A DNA stretch of 33,648 nt from an uncultured Eubacteriales bacterium (GTDB lineage Bacteria; Bacillota; Clostridia; Oscillospirales; Acutalibacteraceae), in assembly GCA_900314795.1 (NCBI GenBank), contig OMWP01000024.1, positions 1-33,648 on the forward strand, written 5' to 3'. The position numbers and the translations under genes are program-made. The stretch's first letter is position 1. Every line of letters starts with the position of its first letter. The notes below the pieces were generated by a model. The model made no database searches and was not told where the DNA came from. It was given only the letters and a program-made list of their open reading frames with translations. Positions 22,902 through 31,124 of the stretch are shown here, piece by piece.

Positions 22902-23486
22902 ATGAATGTATACGACTTTGATGAAACGATCTATCATGGTGACTCGACGCGCCATTTCTTTTTCTGGTGCTTTCGTCATCACCCGAAATCACTCCTGTAT
23001 CTGCCGCTGATCGGGTATTCTACCCTGCGATACTACGTCTTTCATATCGGCACTAAGACGGAGTTCAAGGAGAGAATGTATCGTTTCCTGAAAGTGATCG
23101 ACGGCGAAGAGGATGTCAAACGCTTTTGGCAGGAAAAGCTCGGCGGTATCAAAGAGTTTTACAAAAAGAATCATCGTGATGATGATGTGATTATTTCCGC
23201 GTCACCCGAATTCCTTCTCAAGCCGCTCGAGGAAAAGCTGCATTTTACAGTGATTGCGTCCAAGGTCGATATCCATACGGGAAAATACGAAGGACTCAAT
23301 TGCTATCACGCCGAGAAGGTCAAGCGATTTCGGCAAATCTACCCCGACGGACACATCGAAGCTTTCTACTCCGACAGTTACTCCGATGAGCCGCTGGCGC
23401 TGTTGGCGGATAAAGCGTATATCGTCAAAGGCGAAGAGCTGATCGACTGGGATTATAACCAACACAAAAAGAATCTGAGAACATAA
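22902..23486 (+). CDS. HAD-family phosphatase (SerB/PSPase-like subfamily)
   Basis: 194 residues with the HAD motifs: motif I YDFDETIYHGD at the N-terminus (Asp5 nucleophile, Asp7), motif II IISASPEF (Ser near 99-101), motif III Lys in YHAEKVKRF, motif IV DSYSDEPLL-like (SDSYSDEPLALLA). The helical cap between motif I and II places it with phosphoserine-phosphatase-like (IB) enzymes. These hydrolyse small phosphate esters; the true substrate is unknown and could be a lipid or sugar phosphate. The start follows AGGAATATAGGAT. It is monocistronic. Confidence 0.88.
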   Translation: MNVYDFDETIYHGDSTRHFFFWCFRHHPKSLLYLPLIGYSTLRYYVFHIGTKTEFKERMYRFLKVIDGEEDVKRFWQEKLGGIKEFYKKNHRDDDVIISASPEFLLKPLEEKLHFTVIASKVDIHTGKYEGLNCYHAEKVKRFRQIYPDGHIEAFYSDSYSDEPLALLADKAYIVKGEELIDWDYNQHKKNLRT

Positions 23487-23491
23487 AAATG

Positions 23492-23521
23492 ACCCTCTTG
23501 CTGTTTGGCAAGAGGGTTCTT
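23492..23521 (+). terminator. terminator of the HAD gene
   Basis: A 10-bp perfect stem ACCCTCTTGC / GCAAGAGGGT, then TCTTTG. Confidence 0.8.
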
Positions 23522-23533
23522 TGATATGAATGA

Positions 23534-24364
23534 CTAATCGTCACATCCGCCACCGCAACTGCCGCCGCTACCGCAGCCGCAGCCGTCGGAATTACTATCG
23601 ATGACATTCGGCGGGAAAAATTCATCTGTCGGAAAGTCGAGGCGTGAGAACATTTCACAGGGGCTGTCGGTCGAGCTTTCGCAGCGCTTTTCGGGAACGC
23701 AGAAATCATAGGACGGAATCAGCATTTGCACATTGCGCAGGAGCTGCACAATAGAGAAAACGCCGAGTGTCGCGAGTACAACACGCTCTCCCCTCTCGCT
23801 GATATTGCCGCCGATCTGTTGGAGTACCGCATTTGGGATCTTGTGACACACCTTGTGACAGGGCTTTTTGTCTTTGACAGTAACAGCCAGCGCGATCGGT
23901 TTTGCTACCTGTACATTTGCTGTCGGCAGACTGCGGACGGGCATGTTCTGTGTGTCATAGTCATCCGCTGTCATATCTGATGAGAATACGCGGACATTGC
24001 CCTCGGAGCCATACAGGATAACCTTTTTATCCGAGATACACAAGCCCTCTACCTGCTGAGGAGCGGTATTGGGAGAGGAAAAGACGTCGAGTGTGACCGA
24101 GAAGAAGAAGGTGATGTCGATGGAATAAAAGCCGCGGTTAAAGGGTACAGGCTCGATATCCAGCATCACGTTCAGCACATCCGCGTTGCGGATGCGGATG
24201 TTGACAGCATTGTCGATCAGCGTTTGTGACGCATCGCTGAGATAAACAGGTAGATCGGAAAGACAATCTTGATCCCCGCAGCTGTCATAGACGCGTCGTG
24301 CATCAATGCAGACCGGTTCACCCTGACGACGGTTTTCTACCGATTCATTTACATTATCAGGCAT
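23534..24364 (-). CDS. conserved Clostridia protein of unknown function with Cys/Gly tail
   Basis: 276 residues, no signal peptide and no membrane helix. Conserved-looking N-terminal motif VCIDARRVYDSCGDQDCLSDL, then NIRIRNADVLNVMLDIEPVP, FNRGFYSIDITFFFSV, and CISDKKVILYGSEGNVRVFSS. The C-terminus is GCGCGSGGSCGGGC. I recall similar uncharacterised proteins in many clostridia but know no function; the soluble beta-rich body with cysteines would fit a spore or envelope structural protein. The start is the ATG at 24364, because GGAGG lies eight bases upstream; an ATG five codons earlier overlaps that binding site. It has no operon partner. Confidence 0.6.
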   Translation of the reverse strand: MPDNVNESVENRRQGEPVCIDARRVYDSCGDQDCLSDLPVYLSDASQTLIDNAVNIRIRNADVLNVMLDIEPVPFNRGFYSIDITFFFSVTLDVFSSPNTAPQQVEGLCISDKKVILYGSEGNVRVFSSDMTADDYDTQNMPVRSLPTANVQVAKPIALAVTVKDKKPCHKVCHKIPNAVLQQIGGNISERGERVVLATLGVFSIVQLLRNVQMLIPSYDFCVPEKRCESSTDSPCEMFSRLDFPTDEFFPPNVIDSNSDGCGCGSGGSCGGGCDD

Positions 24365-24509
24365 AAGTAAAACCTCCAAAAATGTATTTGATGGATTACA
24401 TCATTACATAATACGGAGGTTTTCTTGTTTGGTGCATATTAAAATGTCATTATATAGTCATCAACGCTTGTATTGGTGACTGTGGTTTGATCAATGCCTT
24501 CCTTTTGTC

Positions 24510-26717
24510 TTATTTGATGATCTCCATCTTGGCAAAGTTTGCCATTAGTGTCTTTGTGCCGACCTTGTCGAAGGCGATCTCCAGCATGGTATCGTTGCCC
24601 ATCGGCGTAGCGGTGAGTACCATTCCCGTGCCGAACGCCTTGTGATAAACAGTATTTCCGACGCTGTATTTGTTGGCGGAGGGCTTGGTGACAGGCTTTT
24701 TCTTTGCGAAGGGATCGAACTTCTGCTGTGGCTGATACTCGAATTTGTGGTTAGCATAAACATTTTCGTTGCCTGTTCTGTCGACGAGTTCTCCCGGGAT
24801 CTCCGAAACAAAGCGGGATTCTCGATTATGCGTGGTAGAGCCGAACAGCATACGCTCGCGTGTCTTGATCAGATAGAGCTTTTCCTTGGCACGGGTGATG
24901 CCGACATAAGCTAAGCGGCGTTCTTCATTCAACTCCCCCGCTTCCATAATGGTAGCCATCGACGGGAAAACGCCGTCCTCCATGCCGGGGATGAAGACAA
25001 CGGGGAATTCCAGACCCTTTGCGGAATGGAGCGTCATCATCACAACACTGTCGGTCTCAGCATCATAATTATCAATATCCGTCATCAGGGAGATCTCCTC
25101 AAGGAACGCGCCTAAGGTTGCTTCATCGCCGTAATCCTCCTGGAACTTGATGATATTGGAACTTAACTCGTCAATATTCTCAATACGCTGTTCGTAATCA
25201 TCCTTCTCCGCAATCAGGTAATTCTTATAATCGGTATGCTCTAAAATCAAGTTGTATAATTCCGCAATAGAATAATCGCCCGATTCTGCCGCTTCGATCA
25301 AGCCGTCAAGGAGCTTTGCAAAATTCTCGAGCTTTACCGCGGCACGGGATAAGGTAGGATAATCAGAGGCGTGCTTGATAACAGAATAGACGCTCTCTCC
25401 GATACCTGCGCCGATCTCGGCAACCTTCGTCATGGTCGCGTCCCCGATGGCACGTTTAGGCTTGTTGATGATACGGCGCAGACGGATATCGTCATGCGGA
25501 TTATTGATGACTTGTAGATAGGACGTCATGTCCTTGATCTCTTCACGGTCATAGAAGCGGTGGCCGCCGATCACGCGGTGCGGAATACCTGAGCGTGACA
25601 ATGCCTGTTCGACCGCGTTACTCTGTGCGTTCATACGATAGAGAACCGCGTAGTCGGAAAAACTGTGCCCCTCGGCTACGCCGTCAAGAATGGTACGCGC
25701 GATAAACATCGCCTCTTCCCTCTCGTTTGGCGCGGTATGGACGGTAATGCGCTCACCCTTGGGATTTTGCGTCCATAAGGTTTTGCCCTTACGTTCAGCA
25801 TTGTTCTTGATCACATTATTCGCCGCGTCGAGGATGGTGCCTGTACTGCGGTAATTCTGTTCAAGGCGGATGACGACAGCGCCCTTGAACTCGTTCTCAA
25901 AGCTGAGAATGTTTTCGATCGTCGCGCCGCGGAAGCGGTAGATACTCTGGTCGTCATCACCGACGACACAAAGGTTGTTCCTCGCGCGAGAAAGCTGGCT
26001 GATCAGGCGGTACTGGCTCTTGTTGGTGTCCTGATACTCATCCACCATGATGTATTTGAAGCGGCGCTGATAGTATTCGAGCACATCCTGATTCTGATCG
26101 AACAGCTTGATGGTATTGCAGATCAAATCGTCAAAGTCCATCGCGTCGGAGGTCAGCAAACGCTGTTGATACAGCTCATATGCCTGCGCGATATACTTCA
26201 GTCGACTGTCGTAGGAAGCATCGGTCTTGACGTCCTTGGGCTCCTTCATTTTGTCCTTATACTTCGAGATCTCGTTGAGTACGGTTTTGTGAGAAAGGAA
26301 CTTTTCATCGATGTTCAGTTGCTTTAAGATCTCCTTCATCAAGCGGCGCGAATCATCGGTGTCATATATGGTGAAGTGACTCGTAAACCCGAGGCGATCG
26401 CCCCAGCGCCTGAGGATGCGCGCGCAGGTGGAGTGGAAGGTCGCCGCCCATACTTCTTCAGCGCCCTCACCGCCGACGGCTTCGATCCTCTCCTTGAGTT
26501 CACCCGCCGCCTTGTTGGTAAAGGTGATGGCAAGGATCTGCCACGGCTCGGCAAGTCCTGCCTTGATGATATATGCGATACGGTTGACCAGCACGGTCGT
26601 CTTGCCCGATCCCGCGCCTGCAAGTATCAGAACGGGACCCTCCGTCTGGAAGATCGCCTTTTGCTGCATATCGTTAAGCGAAGAAAACTGCGCTCTTATT
26701 TCATCTAAATTCGTCAT
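24510..26717 (-). CDS. pcrA: ATP-dependent DNA helicase PcrA (UvrD/Rep family)
   Basis: 735 residues, full-length superfamily 1A helicase. N-terminal LNDMQQKAIFQTEGPVLILA is the Q-motif region; Walker A is AGAGSGKTT (33-41); motif Ia TFTNKAAGELKERI; motif II VDEYQDTNKSQY; motif III GDDDQSIYRFRGA; motif IV RLEQNYRST; motif V TLHSAKGLEFPVVFI; motif VI AYVGITRAKEKLYL. The C-terminal tail has the tudor-like segment VGNTVYHKAFGTGMV that binds RNA polymerase in PcrA. The protein unwinds 3-prime tailed DNA and clears RecA and stalled polymerase. AGAGGGATATT precedes the ATG. It is monocistronic. Confidence 0.97.
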   Translation of the reverse strand: MTNLDEIRAQFSSLNDMQQKAIFQTEGPVLILAGAGSGKTTVLVNRIAYIIKAGLAEPWQILAITFTNKAAGELKERIEAVGGEGAEEVWAATFHSTCARILRRWGDRLGFTSHFTIYDTDDSRRLMKEILKQLNIDEKFLSHKTVLNEISKYKDKMKEPKDVKTDASYDSRLKYIAQAYELYQQRLLTSDAMDFDDLICNTIKLFDQNQDVLEYYQRRFKYIMVDEYQDTNKSQYRLISQLSRARNNLCVVGDDDQSIYRFRGATIENILSFENEFKGAVVIRLEQNYRSTGTILDAANNVIKNNAERKGKTLWTQNPKGERITVHTAPNEREEAMFIARTILDGVAEGHSFSDYAVLYRMNAQSNAVEQALSRSGIPHRVIGGHRFYDREEIKDMTSYLQVINNPHDDIRLRRIINKPKRAIGDATMTKVAEIGAGIGESVYSVIKHASDYPTLSRAAVKLENFAKLLDGLIEAAESGDYSIAELYNLILEHTDYKNYLIAEKDDYEQRIENIDELSSNIIKFQEDYGDEATLGAFLEEISLMTDIDNYDAETDSVVMMTLHSAKGLEFPVVFIPGMEDGVFPSMATIMEAGELNEERRLAYVGITRAKEKLYLIKTRERMLFGSTTHNRESRFVSEIPGELVDRTGNENVYANHKFEYQPQQKFDPFAKKKPVTKPSANKYSVGNTVYHKAFGTGMVLTATPMGNDTMLEIAFDKVGTKTLMANFAKMEIIK

Positions 26718-26831
26718 AATATCCCTCTAAATTCAAATTCGTCAAACATTGTAACACATTGAATCCGTTCTATAATTCTCATTGAAAATGATAAAATATC
26801 AATGTTGTAACAAAAAGAGAGCACGAAAGAA

Positions 26832-26860
26832 TTGACTTCGTTTTGTTTCAGTGTTATGAT
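26832..26860 (+). promoter_or_regulatory. promoter of the secreted SGNH hydrolase gene
   Basis: TTGACT (26832-26837), 17 bp, TATGAT (26855-26860). The leader is about 150 bases and holds a small hairpin AATTGACG/CGTCAAATT-type repeat near 26877-26899. Confidence 0.65.
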
Positions 26861-27012
26861 ACCAAATTAGAAGTTAATTGACGTAATTCGTCAAATTAAA
26901 AGAAGAATTTTAGAAATTTTAAAACTTTTTTATCATTATCGGTATCTAATATAATGGTTGTTTTTCTTTTATATCGATTGATCTCAATGTATATCCAAAT
27001 AAGGAGATTATA

Positions 27013-29085
27013 ATGAAGAACTGTTTATCTACTGTGAAGCGTTTTGTTTGTATGATTTTGATCATCATAGGGCTGATTTCTGTTTTTACCGTTTCGTTTG
27101 TGTCTACAGCGATAGCCGCAAGTGTATCTACTCCTGAGTTTAAGTCGATCGAGGCAATTGACGGCGGAATCAAATTCACATGGGACAGTCGAGGAGCCGA
27201 TGTTTTATATCGTATTTATTGGAAGTCAGCGAACGGATGGAAGAGGATGACTACTACCTCAAACACATCGTTTGTTGAACGTGATGTTCACGCCGGTAAG
27301 GGTTACACATATACGATTCGTTGTGTTGATAAAAGCGAATCGTCTTTTATTTCGGATTTTAATTCGTCCGGTTGGTATGTCAGGTATTATGATATGCCTG
27401 TTGTGAGTAAGGTGAACAGCAAGGAAAATAAGGACGGCACCTGTACTTATAGCTTTTCGTGGTCGAATACAGCGCCGAAGTATAATATCGAGATGCGCTA
27501 TGCAGGTGAGAAAACGTGGAGAACTGTTGCCACGAATTATACAGGCACGTCATATGCGCATACTCCGACTTCACCGGAGCTTGGCGATGAAACACGCTTG
27601 CGTACATATCGTGTATACGCAACTGACGGATCATACAAGCTCAGCCCGGAGGGTGTTTCACCATATCATATGACCAAGCGCTATTCAGATACGCTGCAAT
27701 ATCGGCCTATGATAACCGATGCTGCCGGCTGGTATTATGCACTGATGTGGTCGATGGATCTTTATGATACCGATTTCTCGGAGTGCCCGGGGTATAATGG
27801 TGATGATACATCGGTAATGACCCAAGCATATGATGAAGGCTTTTATACTGCGGGAACGCGCGAACGGCTGATTTCGTTGAGGAATGCTGCGCCTACCAGA
27901 CAGTTTATCGCCAACAGTATCAAGCTTGCGTATCAATATCCGACAAAGCCTATCAGTTCAAAGCATAACGCTTCGGTCAATACTTCCATGCTGACAAGAT
28001 CGGGGGACTATTATTATGCTAAGGATACAACCAATCGCAGCATCAATACAGCGGCGCATTACGGCTGGTTCTTGCCGGATTATTACGGAAAGCTGTATCC
28101 GAACCGCTTGGTCACTGCCGATGAGATGGATTATTTGATCGAATGCCTGACGCTCTATAAGAAGTGGCACGGCAAAACGCTGATTGCCTTCGGCGACAGT
28201 ATCATGCACGGCAGCGGCGATCCGATCAACAGCGGTCAAGGCTATATGGATACGCTCGCGGATAATAAACGCAACGATTTCACGGCAAAACGATTCCCCC
28301 GTTATGATTACACACGCTTTGAGGGGCTTTGCGATATGATCGGAACAAAGTTCGGGATGAAGCATCGGGATTATTCCTATCCCGGTGCTACGATAGCGGC
28401 AGAGCTGGTACCTAATACAAGCGGCGTATCATCGGCAAAATGGCAGTTCGCCTATGACGCTCCTTATAAATCTCATGTTGCCAATCAGGTGCGTGCGGCT
28501 ATCAAAGAAGGGCAAAAGGCGGATTTGATCCTCTTCAACGGCGGAACAAACGATACCGGCTTGCCCCATGTCAGTTATTCCACCAACAAAACCGGTCGTG
28601 TTTATGATTATGACTACTGCCCGTCGAACGAATACTCAGGCTGGTCACAAAATACCGCGTACCATAATCAGTATGGACATCAAAAAATACTGTTGCCGAC
28701 TTATTACGAAACCGAAAGCTCATTCCAGTCGGGCTTTATCAAAGCGATGCAGCTGATGACGGGCGCTGACTCCGAGGCGGCGAAAAGCAGGTTTTATAAC
28801 GCGCCTATTATTCATATTCGTTCACAAGAAATGAATTGGGGTACTTTGATTAATCAAAAAATATACGGACAAAAAGGGATTGAATTAGCGCAAAAATACG
28901 GCTGCGGTAAAACATATTCAGTCGATATGTATCGATCGGGCTTTGACGCGAATTATAGTTTTTGTTATAATTATTATATCTCAGATATCAATGCCGAATT
29001 CTCGCGCGGTGTTCATCCTAACAGTCGCGGCTACGCCAAGTTCTTCCTCCCTCAAATCGAAGAGCAGATGTTAAACATAGAATAA
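27013..29085 (+). CDS. secreted FN3-type and SGNH/GDSL hydrolase-like protein
   Basis: 690 residues. The signal peptide is about 1-35 (cleavage at IAA-SV). Two fibronectin-III-like modules follow (about 40-120 and 125-215), then a poorly conserved middle (220-385). The SGNH domain (388-690) has block I IAFGDSIMHGSG (Ser396), block II PGATIA (457-462), block III NGGTNDTG (509-516) and block V GVHPNSRGYAKF (His668). The usual Asp two or three residues before that His is replaced: the text reads EFSRGVHPN, not DGVHPN. Many SGNH enzymes deacetylate or de-esterify polysaccharides outside the cell; substrate unknown. The start follows AAGGAGATTATA. No dockerin is visible. Confidence 0.85.
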   Translation: MKNCLSTVKRFVCMILIIIGLISVFTVSFVSTAIAASVSTPEFKSIEAIDGGIKFTWDSRGADVLYRIYWKSANGWKRMTTTSNTSFVERDVHAGKGYTYTIRCVDKSESSFISDFNSSGWYVRYYDMPVVSKVNSKENKDGTCTYSFSWSNTAPKYNIEMRYAGEKTWRTVATNYTGTSYAHTPTSPELGDETRLRTYRVYATDGSYKLSPEGVSPYHMTKRYSDTLQYRPMITDAAGWYYALMWSMDLYDTDFSECPGYNGDDTSVMTQAYDEGFYTAGTRERLISLRNAAPTRQFIANSIKLAYQYPTKPISSKHNASVNTSMLTRSGDYYYAKDTTNRSINTAAHYGWFLPDYYGKLYPNRLVTADEMDYLIECLTLYKKWHGKTLIAFGDSIMHGSGDPINSGQGYMDTLADNKRNDFTAKRFPRYDYTRFEGLCDMIGTKFGMKHRDYSYPGATIAAELVPNTSGVSSAKWQFAYDAPYKSHVANQVRAAIKEGQKADLILFNGGTNDTGLPHVSYSTNKTGRVYDYDYCPSNEYSGWSQNTAYHNQYGHQKILLPTYYETESSFQSGFIKAMQLMTGADSEAAKSRFYNAPIIHIRSQEMNWGTLINQKIYGQKGIELAQKYGCGKTYSVDMYRSGFDANYSFCYNYYISDINAEFSRGVHPNSRGYAKFFLPQIEEQMLNIE

Positions 29086-29186
29086 CATGGAGGGGCGAAA
29101 TCATTGCTGCGTTTTTGTAGCATAAGTCCGTCAAAACGAATATCTTTTGTTAAGTTTTCTAAAAAATTGTAAAGTTAGGATAATGC

Positions 29187-29236
29187 AAAAAAGCCCGGTA
29201 AACAAGTCGTTTTAACTTGAATACCGGGCTTTTTGA
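29187..29236. terminator. bidirectional terminator between the SGNH gene and the tRNA-Pro repeats
   Basis: Long stem AAAAAGCCCGGTA / TACCGGGCTTTTT with inner CAAGT/ACTTG. T-runs are present on both strands. Confidence 0.85.
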
Positions 29237-29238
29237 TA

Positions 29239-29408
29239 TGGTCGAGGTGACATCCGTTTGATCGTTTGGGTAATATCTACCTCGTCTTCGGATCGACGCT
29301 TCCTGACCAGAGTCTGATCTACGCTCTCCCTACAAACAGTCCACAGGACTGTTTGTACCTGCGCGTCGTCGCTTACGCTTGACGCTTGGCACGGTCGCCT
29401 TCAAATCC
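29239..29408 (-). repeat. tRNA-linked element behind tRNA-Pro, unit P1
   Basis: 170 bp. Read on the minus strand: GGATTTGAA (inverted copy of the tRNA-Pro T-arm), GGCGACCGTGCC, hairpin I GCGTC/GACGC, hairpin II TACAAACAGTCC/GGACTGTTTGTA (perfect, plus coordinates 29331-29357), GGGAGAGCGTAGATC, hairpin GAC-TCTG-GTC, and finally TGTCACCTCGACCA, the exact tRNA-Pro 3-prime end. It differs from P3 at only two adjacent positions, inside a hairpin loop. Confidence 0.88.
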
Positions 29409-29415
29409 TTTTCTG

Positions 29416-29572
29416 TGGTCGAGGTGACGACGTTACATAAGGAGATAGCCGACATATCGCATGACGCACGCTGCTTCTGTCTTACCTTTACCTAGCTCCA
29501 CGGGCTAAAAACAGTCCGCCGGACTGTTTTCTTAACGCCCTTTCAAATCCTGTCACATTCCTATCTCGACCA
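29416..29572 (-). repeat. tRNA-linked element, divergent unit P2
   Basis: 157 bp. Both ends carry tRNA-Pro 3-prime sequence in opposite orientation: TGGTCGAGGTGAC on the left; TTCAAATCCTGTCAC, an 8-base insert, then CTCGACCA on the right. The inside differs from P1/P3 but keeps a perfect hairpin AAAACAGTCC/GGACTGTTTT (29507-29530) like their hairpin II. Confidence 0.8.
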
Positions 29573-29573
29573 A

Positions 29574-29606
29574 ATAAAAAAGACCGCAATAGCGGTCCCT
29601 TTTATT
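29574..29606 (-). terminator. terminator between units P3 and P2
   Basis: On the minus strand GACCGC-TATT-GCGGTC followed by six T. Confidence 0.8.
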
Positions 29607-29776
29607 TGGTCGAGGTGACATCCGTTTGATCGTTTGGGTAATATCTACCTCGTCTTCGGATCGACGCTTCCTGACCGAAGTCTGATCTACGCTCTCCCTA
29701 CAAACAGTCCACAGGACTGTTTGTACCTGCGCGTCGTCGCTTACGCTTGACGCTTGGCACGGTCGCCTTCAAATCC
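29607..29776 (-). repeat. tRNA-linked element behind tRNA-Pro, unit P3
   Basis: 170 bp, 168 identical to P1 at a 368-bp offset. It is the copy nearest the real tRNA-Pro. The two differences change the loop of the GAC...GTC hairpin from TCTG to TTCG. Confidence 0.88.
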
Positions 29777-29800
29777 TCCTCTCCGAATTATGTGGATAAT

Positions 29801-29836
29801 AGAAATAGGGACACCCGAATGAGTGTCCCTATTTCT
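29801..29836 (-). terminator. hairpin directly behind tRNA-Pro
   Basis: A perfect 14-bp stem (29801-29814, 29823-29836) with an 8-base loop. The T-tract is short, so termination may be partial. Confidence 0.65.
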
Positions 29837-29837
29837 A

Positions 29838-29914
<77 letters not shown>

Positions 29915-29915
29915 A

Positions 29916-29942
29916 TAAAACAGCCCCGAAAAATATCGGGGC
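29916..29942 (-). terminator. hairpin between tRNA-Gln and tRNA-Pro
   Basis: On the minus strand GCCCCGA / TCGGGGC followed by TGTTTTA. It is a partial terminator or a processing spacer within a tRNA-Gln/tRNA-Pro transcript. Confidence 0.6.
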
Positions 29943-29945
29943 CAA

Positions 29946-30019
29946 TGGCTGCGGAACTAGGATTCGAACCCAGACATACAGAGTCAGAGTCTGCTGTGCT
30001 ACCCTTACACAATTCCGCA
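29946..30019 (-). tRNA. tRNA-Gln (anticodon CTG)
   Basis: Acceptor TGCGGAA / TTCCGCA (U1-A72 as usual for glutamine), anticodon loop CTCTGAC (CTG), T-loop TTCGAAT, discriminator G and encoded CCA. It decodes CAG. Confidence 0.93.
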
Positions 30020-30032
30020 TTGCACTTCTACT

Positions 30033-30060
30033 ATTATAATCAAAAATTCGGATATGTCAA
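30033..30060 (-). promoter_or_regulatory. promoter of tRNA-Gln (and probably tRNA-Pro)
   Basis: On the minus strand TTGACA, 16 bp, TATAAT, 14 bases before tRNA-Gln. No separate promoter is visible for tRNA-Pro. Confidence 0.8.
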
Positions 30061-30098
30061 GTGGTTTTCACATATTTTATTTTTGATTTTTAAATTAC

Positions 30099-31091
30099 CT
30101 ATTTCATAGCGGTGCGGATATCCTCGCCGATGAAATCGAGCCTGTCACAAGCACCGATCAGGCGTGATACAAAGCGCTGGGAGTAGGTCGTGACCAGTTC
30201 TTCAAGCTGTAGATTGGTGCTGATGATCATCGGTTTATTGGCAAGGATCCGGGAATTGAACAGATTATACACGCAGGAGCGCGTGAAATCTGACACAAAC
30301 TCCGTGCCTAAATCATCTAAAATTAACAGATCGCACTTGAGCAATGAGTTAAAGGTATCCTCCTGCTCGTTATAGCGATAGTTGAAATGCTCGCGTTCGA
30401 GCTTTGAGAGGATCTGCGGAGCGGATGTATAGATGACGGACACGCCCTTTTTGATGACCTCGTTCGCGATAGCAAGGCTCAGATGGGTCTTGCCCAAGCC
30501 TGTACCTCCCTTCATCAATATGCTCTTGCTGTGCACATTGAAGGTATCGGCATAGTTGACGCAGTATTGATAGATATTGGTCATCCTGTTGTACGGGATC
30601 TTGCCGAGCACATCGGGTTCTTTGCTGTAATACTCCGTATTGAAGTTCTCAAACGTGCATTCGTGCAGTGGCAGATCGGCGCTGAGCTGTTCGCTCGCAA
30701 CATCCGCCATCAGCTTTTGCAGACACTCGCACACGACGGTACGATTGTTTTCTTCGATATAACCAGTATCGCCGCATTTTGTGCAGTAGTAATGCGGTTC
30801 TAACACTTCTTTGTTGATATGGTGATCTTCAAGCAGCTTTGATTGCTCGTCCTGCAATCGCAGACTCTTTTCGCTCAGCTCTCTGAGCTTTTTATTCTCA
30901 CCGGGTTTATTGGTGACAACGGCTTTTGCAATCGCCGCGCCGATGCTGAGCAGCTCGCTGTTGATCTCACTCAGGCGCGGGATCTCTTGAAAGAGCTGTT
31001 CACGGTTGAAGTCCGCCATCCTCTGCGCCTGCTGACGGCGTTCGGATAAGCGTTCCTTTGCGATATGATAGATTTCCTGTGAATAAGGCAT
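30099..31091 (-). CDS. DnaC/DnaI-type helicase loader ATPase
   Basis: 330 residues. A helical N-terminal region (1-95) is followed by a zinc-binding segment (Cys103, Cys106, Cys121, Cys123: YYCTKCGDTGY...VVCECL) like the DnaI N-domain. The AAA+ ATPase has Walker A MKGGTGLGKTHLS (193-205), Walker B LLILDDLGTE (about 256), sensor 1 IISTNL and the arginine-finger region RFVSRLIGAC. Loaders of this type place the replicative helicase on DNA. It follows the DnaD-domain gene by 33 bases, the usual Clostridia pair. Start: GAGGTAATGCC then ATG. Confidence 0.9.
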   Translation of the reverse strand: MPYSQEIYHIAKERLSERRQQAQRMADFNREQLFQEIPRLSEINSELLSIGAAIAKAVVTNKPGENKKLRELSEKSLRLQDEQSKLLEDHHINKEVLEPHYYCTKCGDTGYIEENNRTVVCECLQKLMADVASEQLSADLPLHECTFENFNTEYYSKEPDVLGKIPYNRMTNIYQYCVNYADTFNVHSKSILMKGGTGLGKTHLSLAIANEVIKKGVSVIYTSAPQILSKLEREHFNYRYNEQEDTFNSLLKCDLLILDDLGTEFVSDFTRSCVYNLFNSRILANKPMIISTNLQLEELVTTYSQRFVSRLIGACDRLDFIGEDIRTAMK

Positions 31092-31124
31092 GGCATTACC
31101 TCGTTATCATAGATTAGTAAAAAA

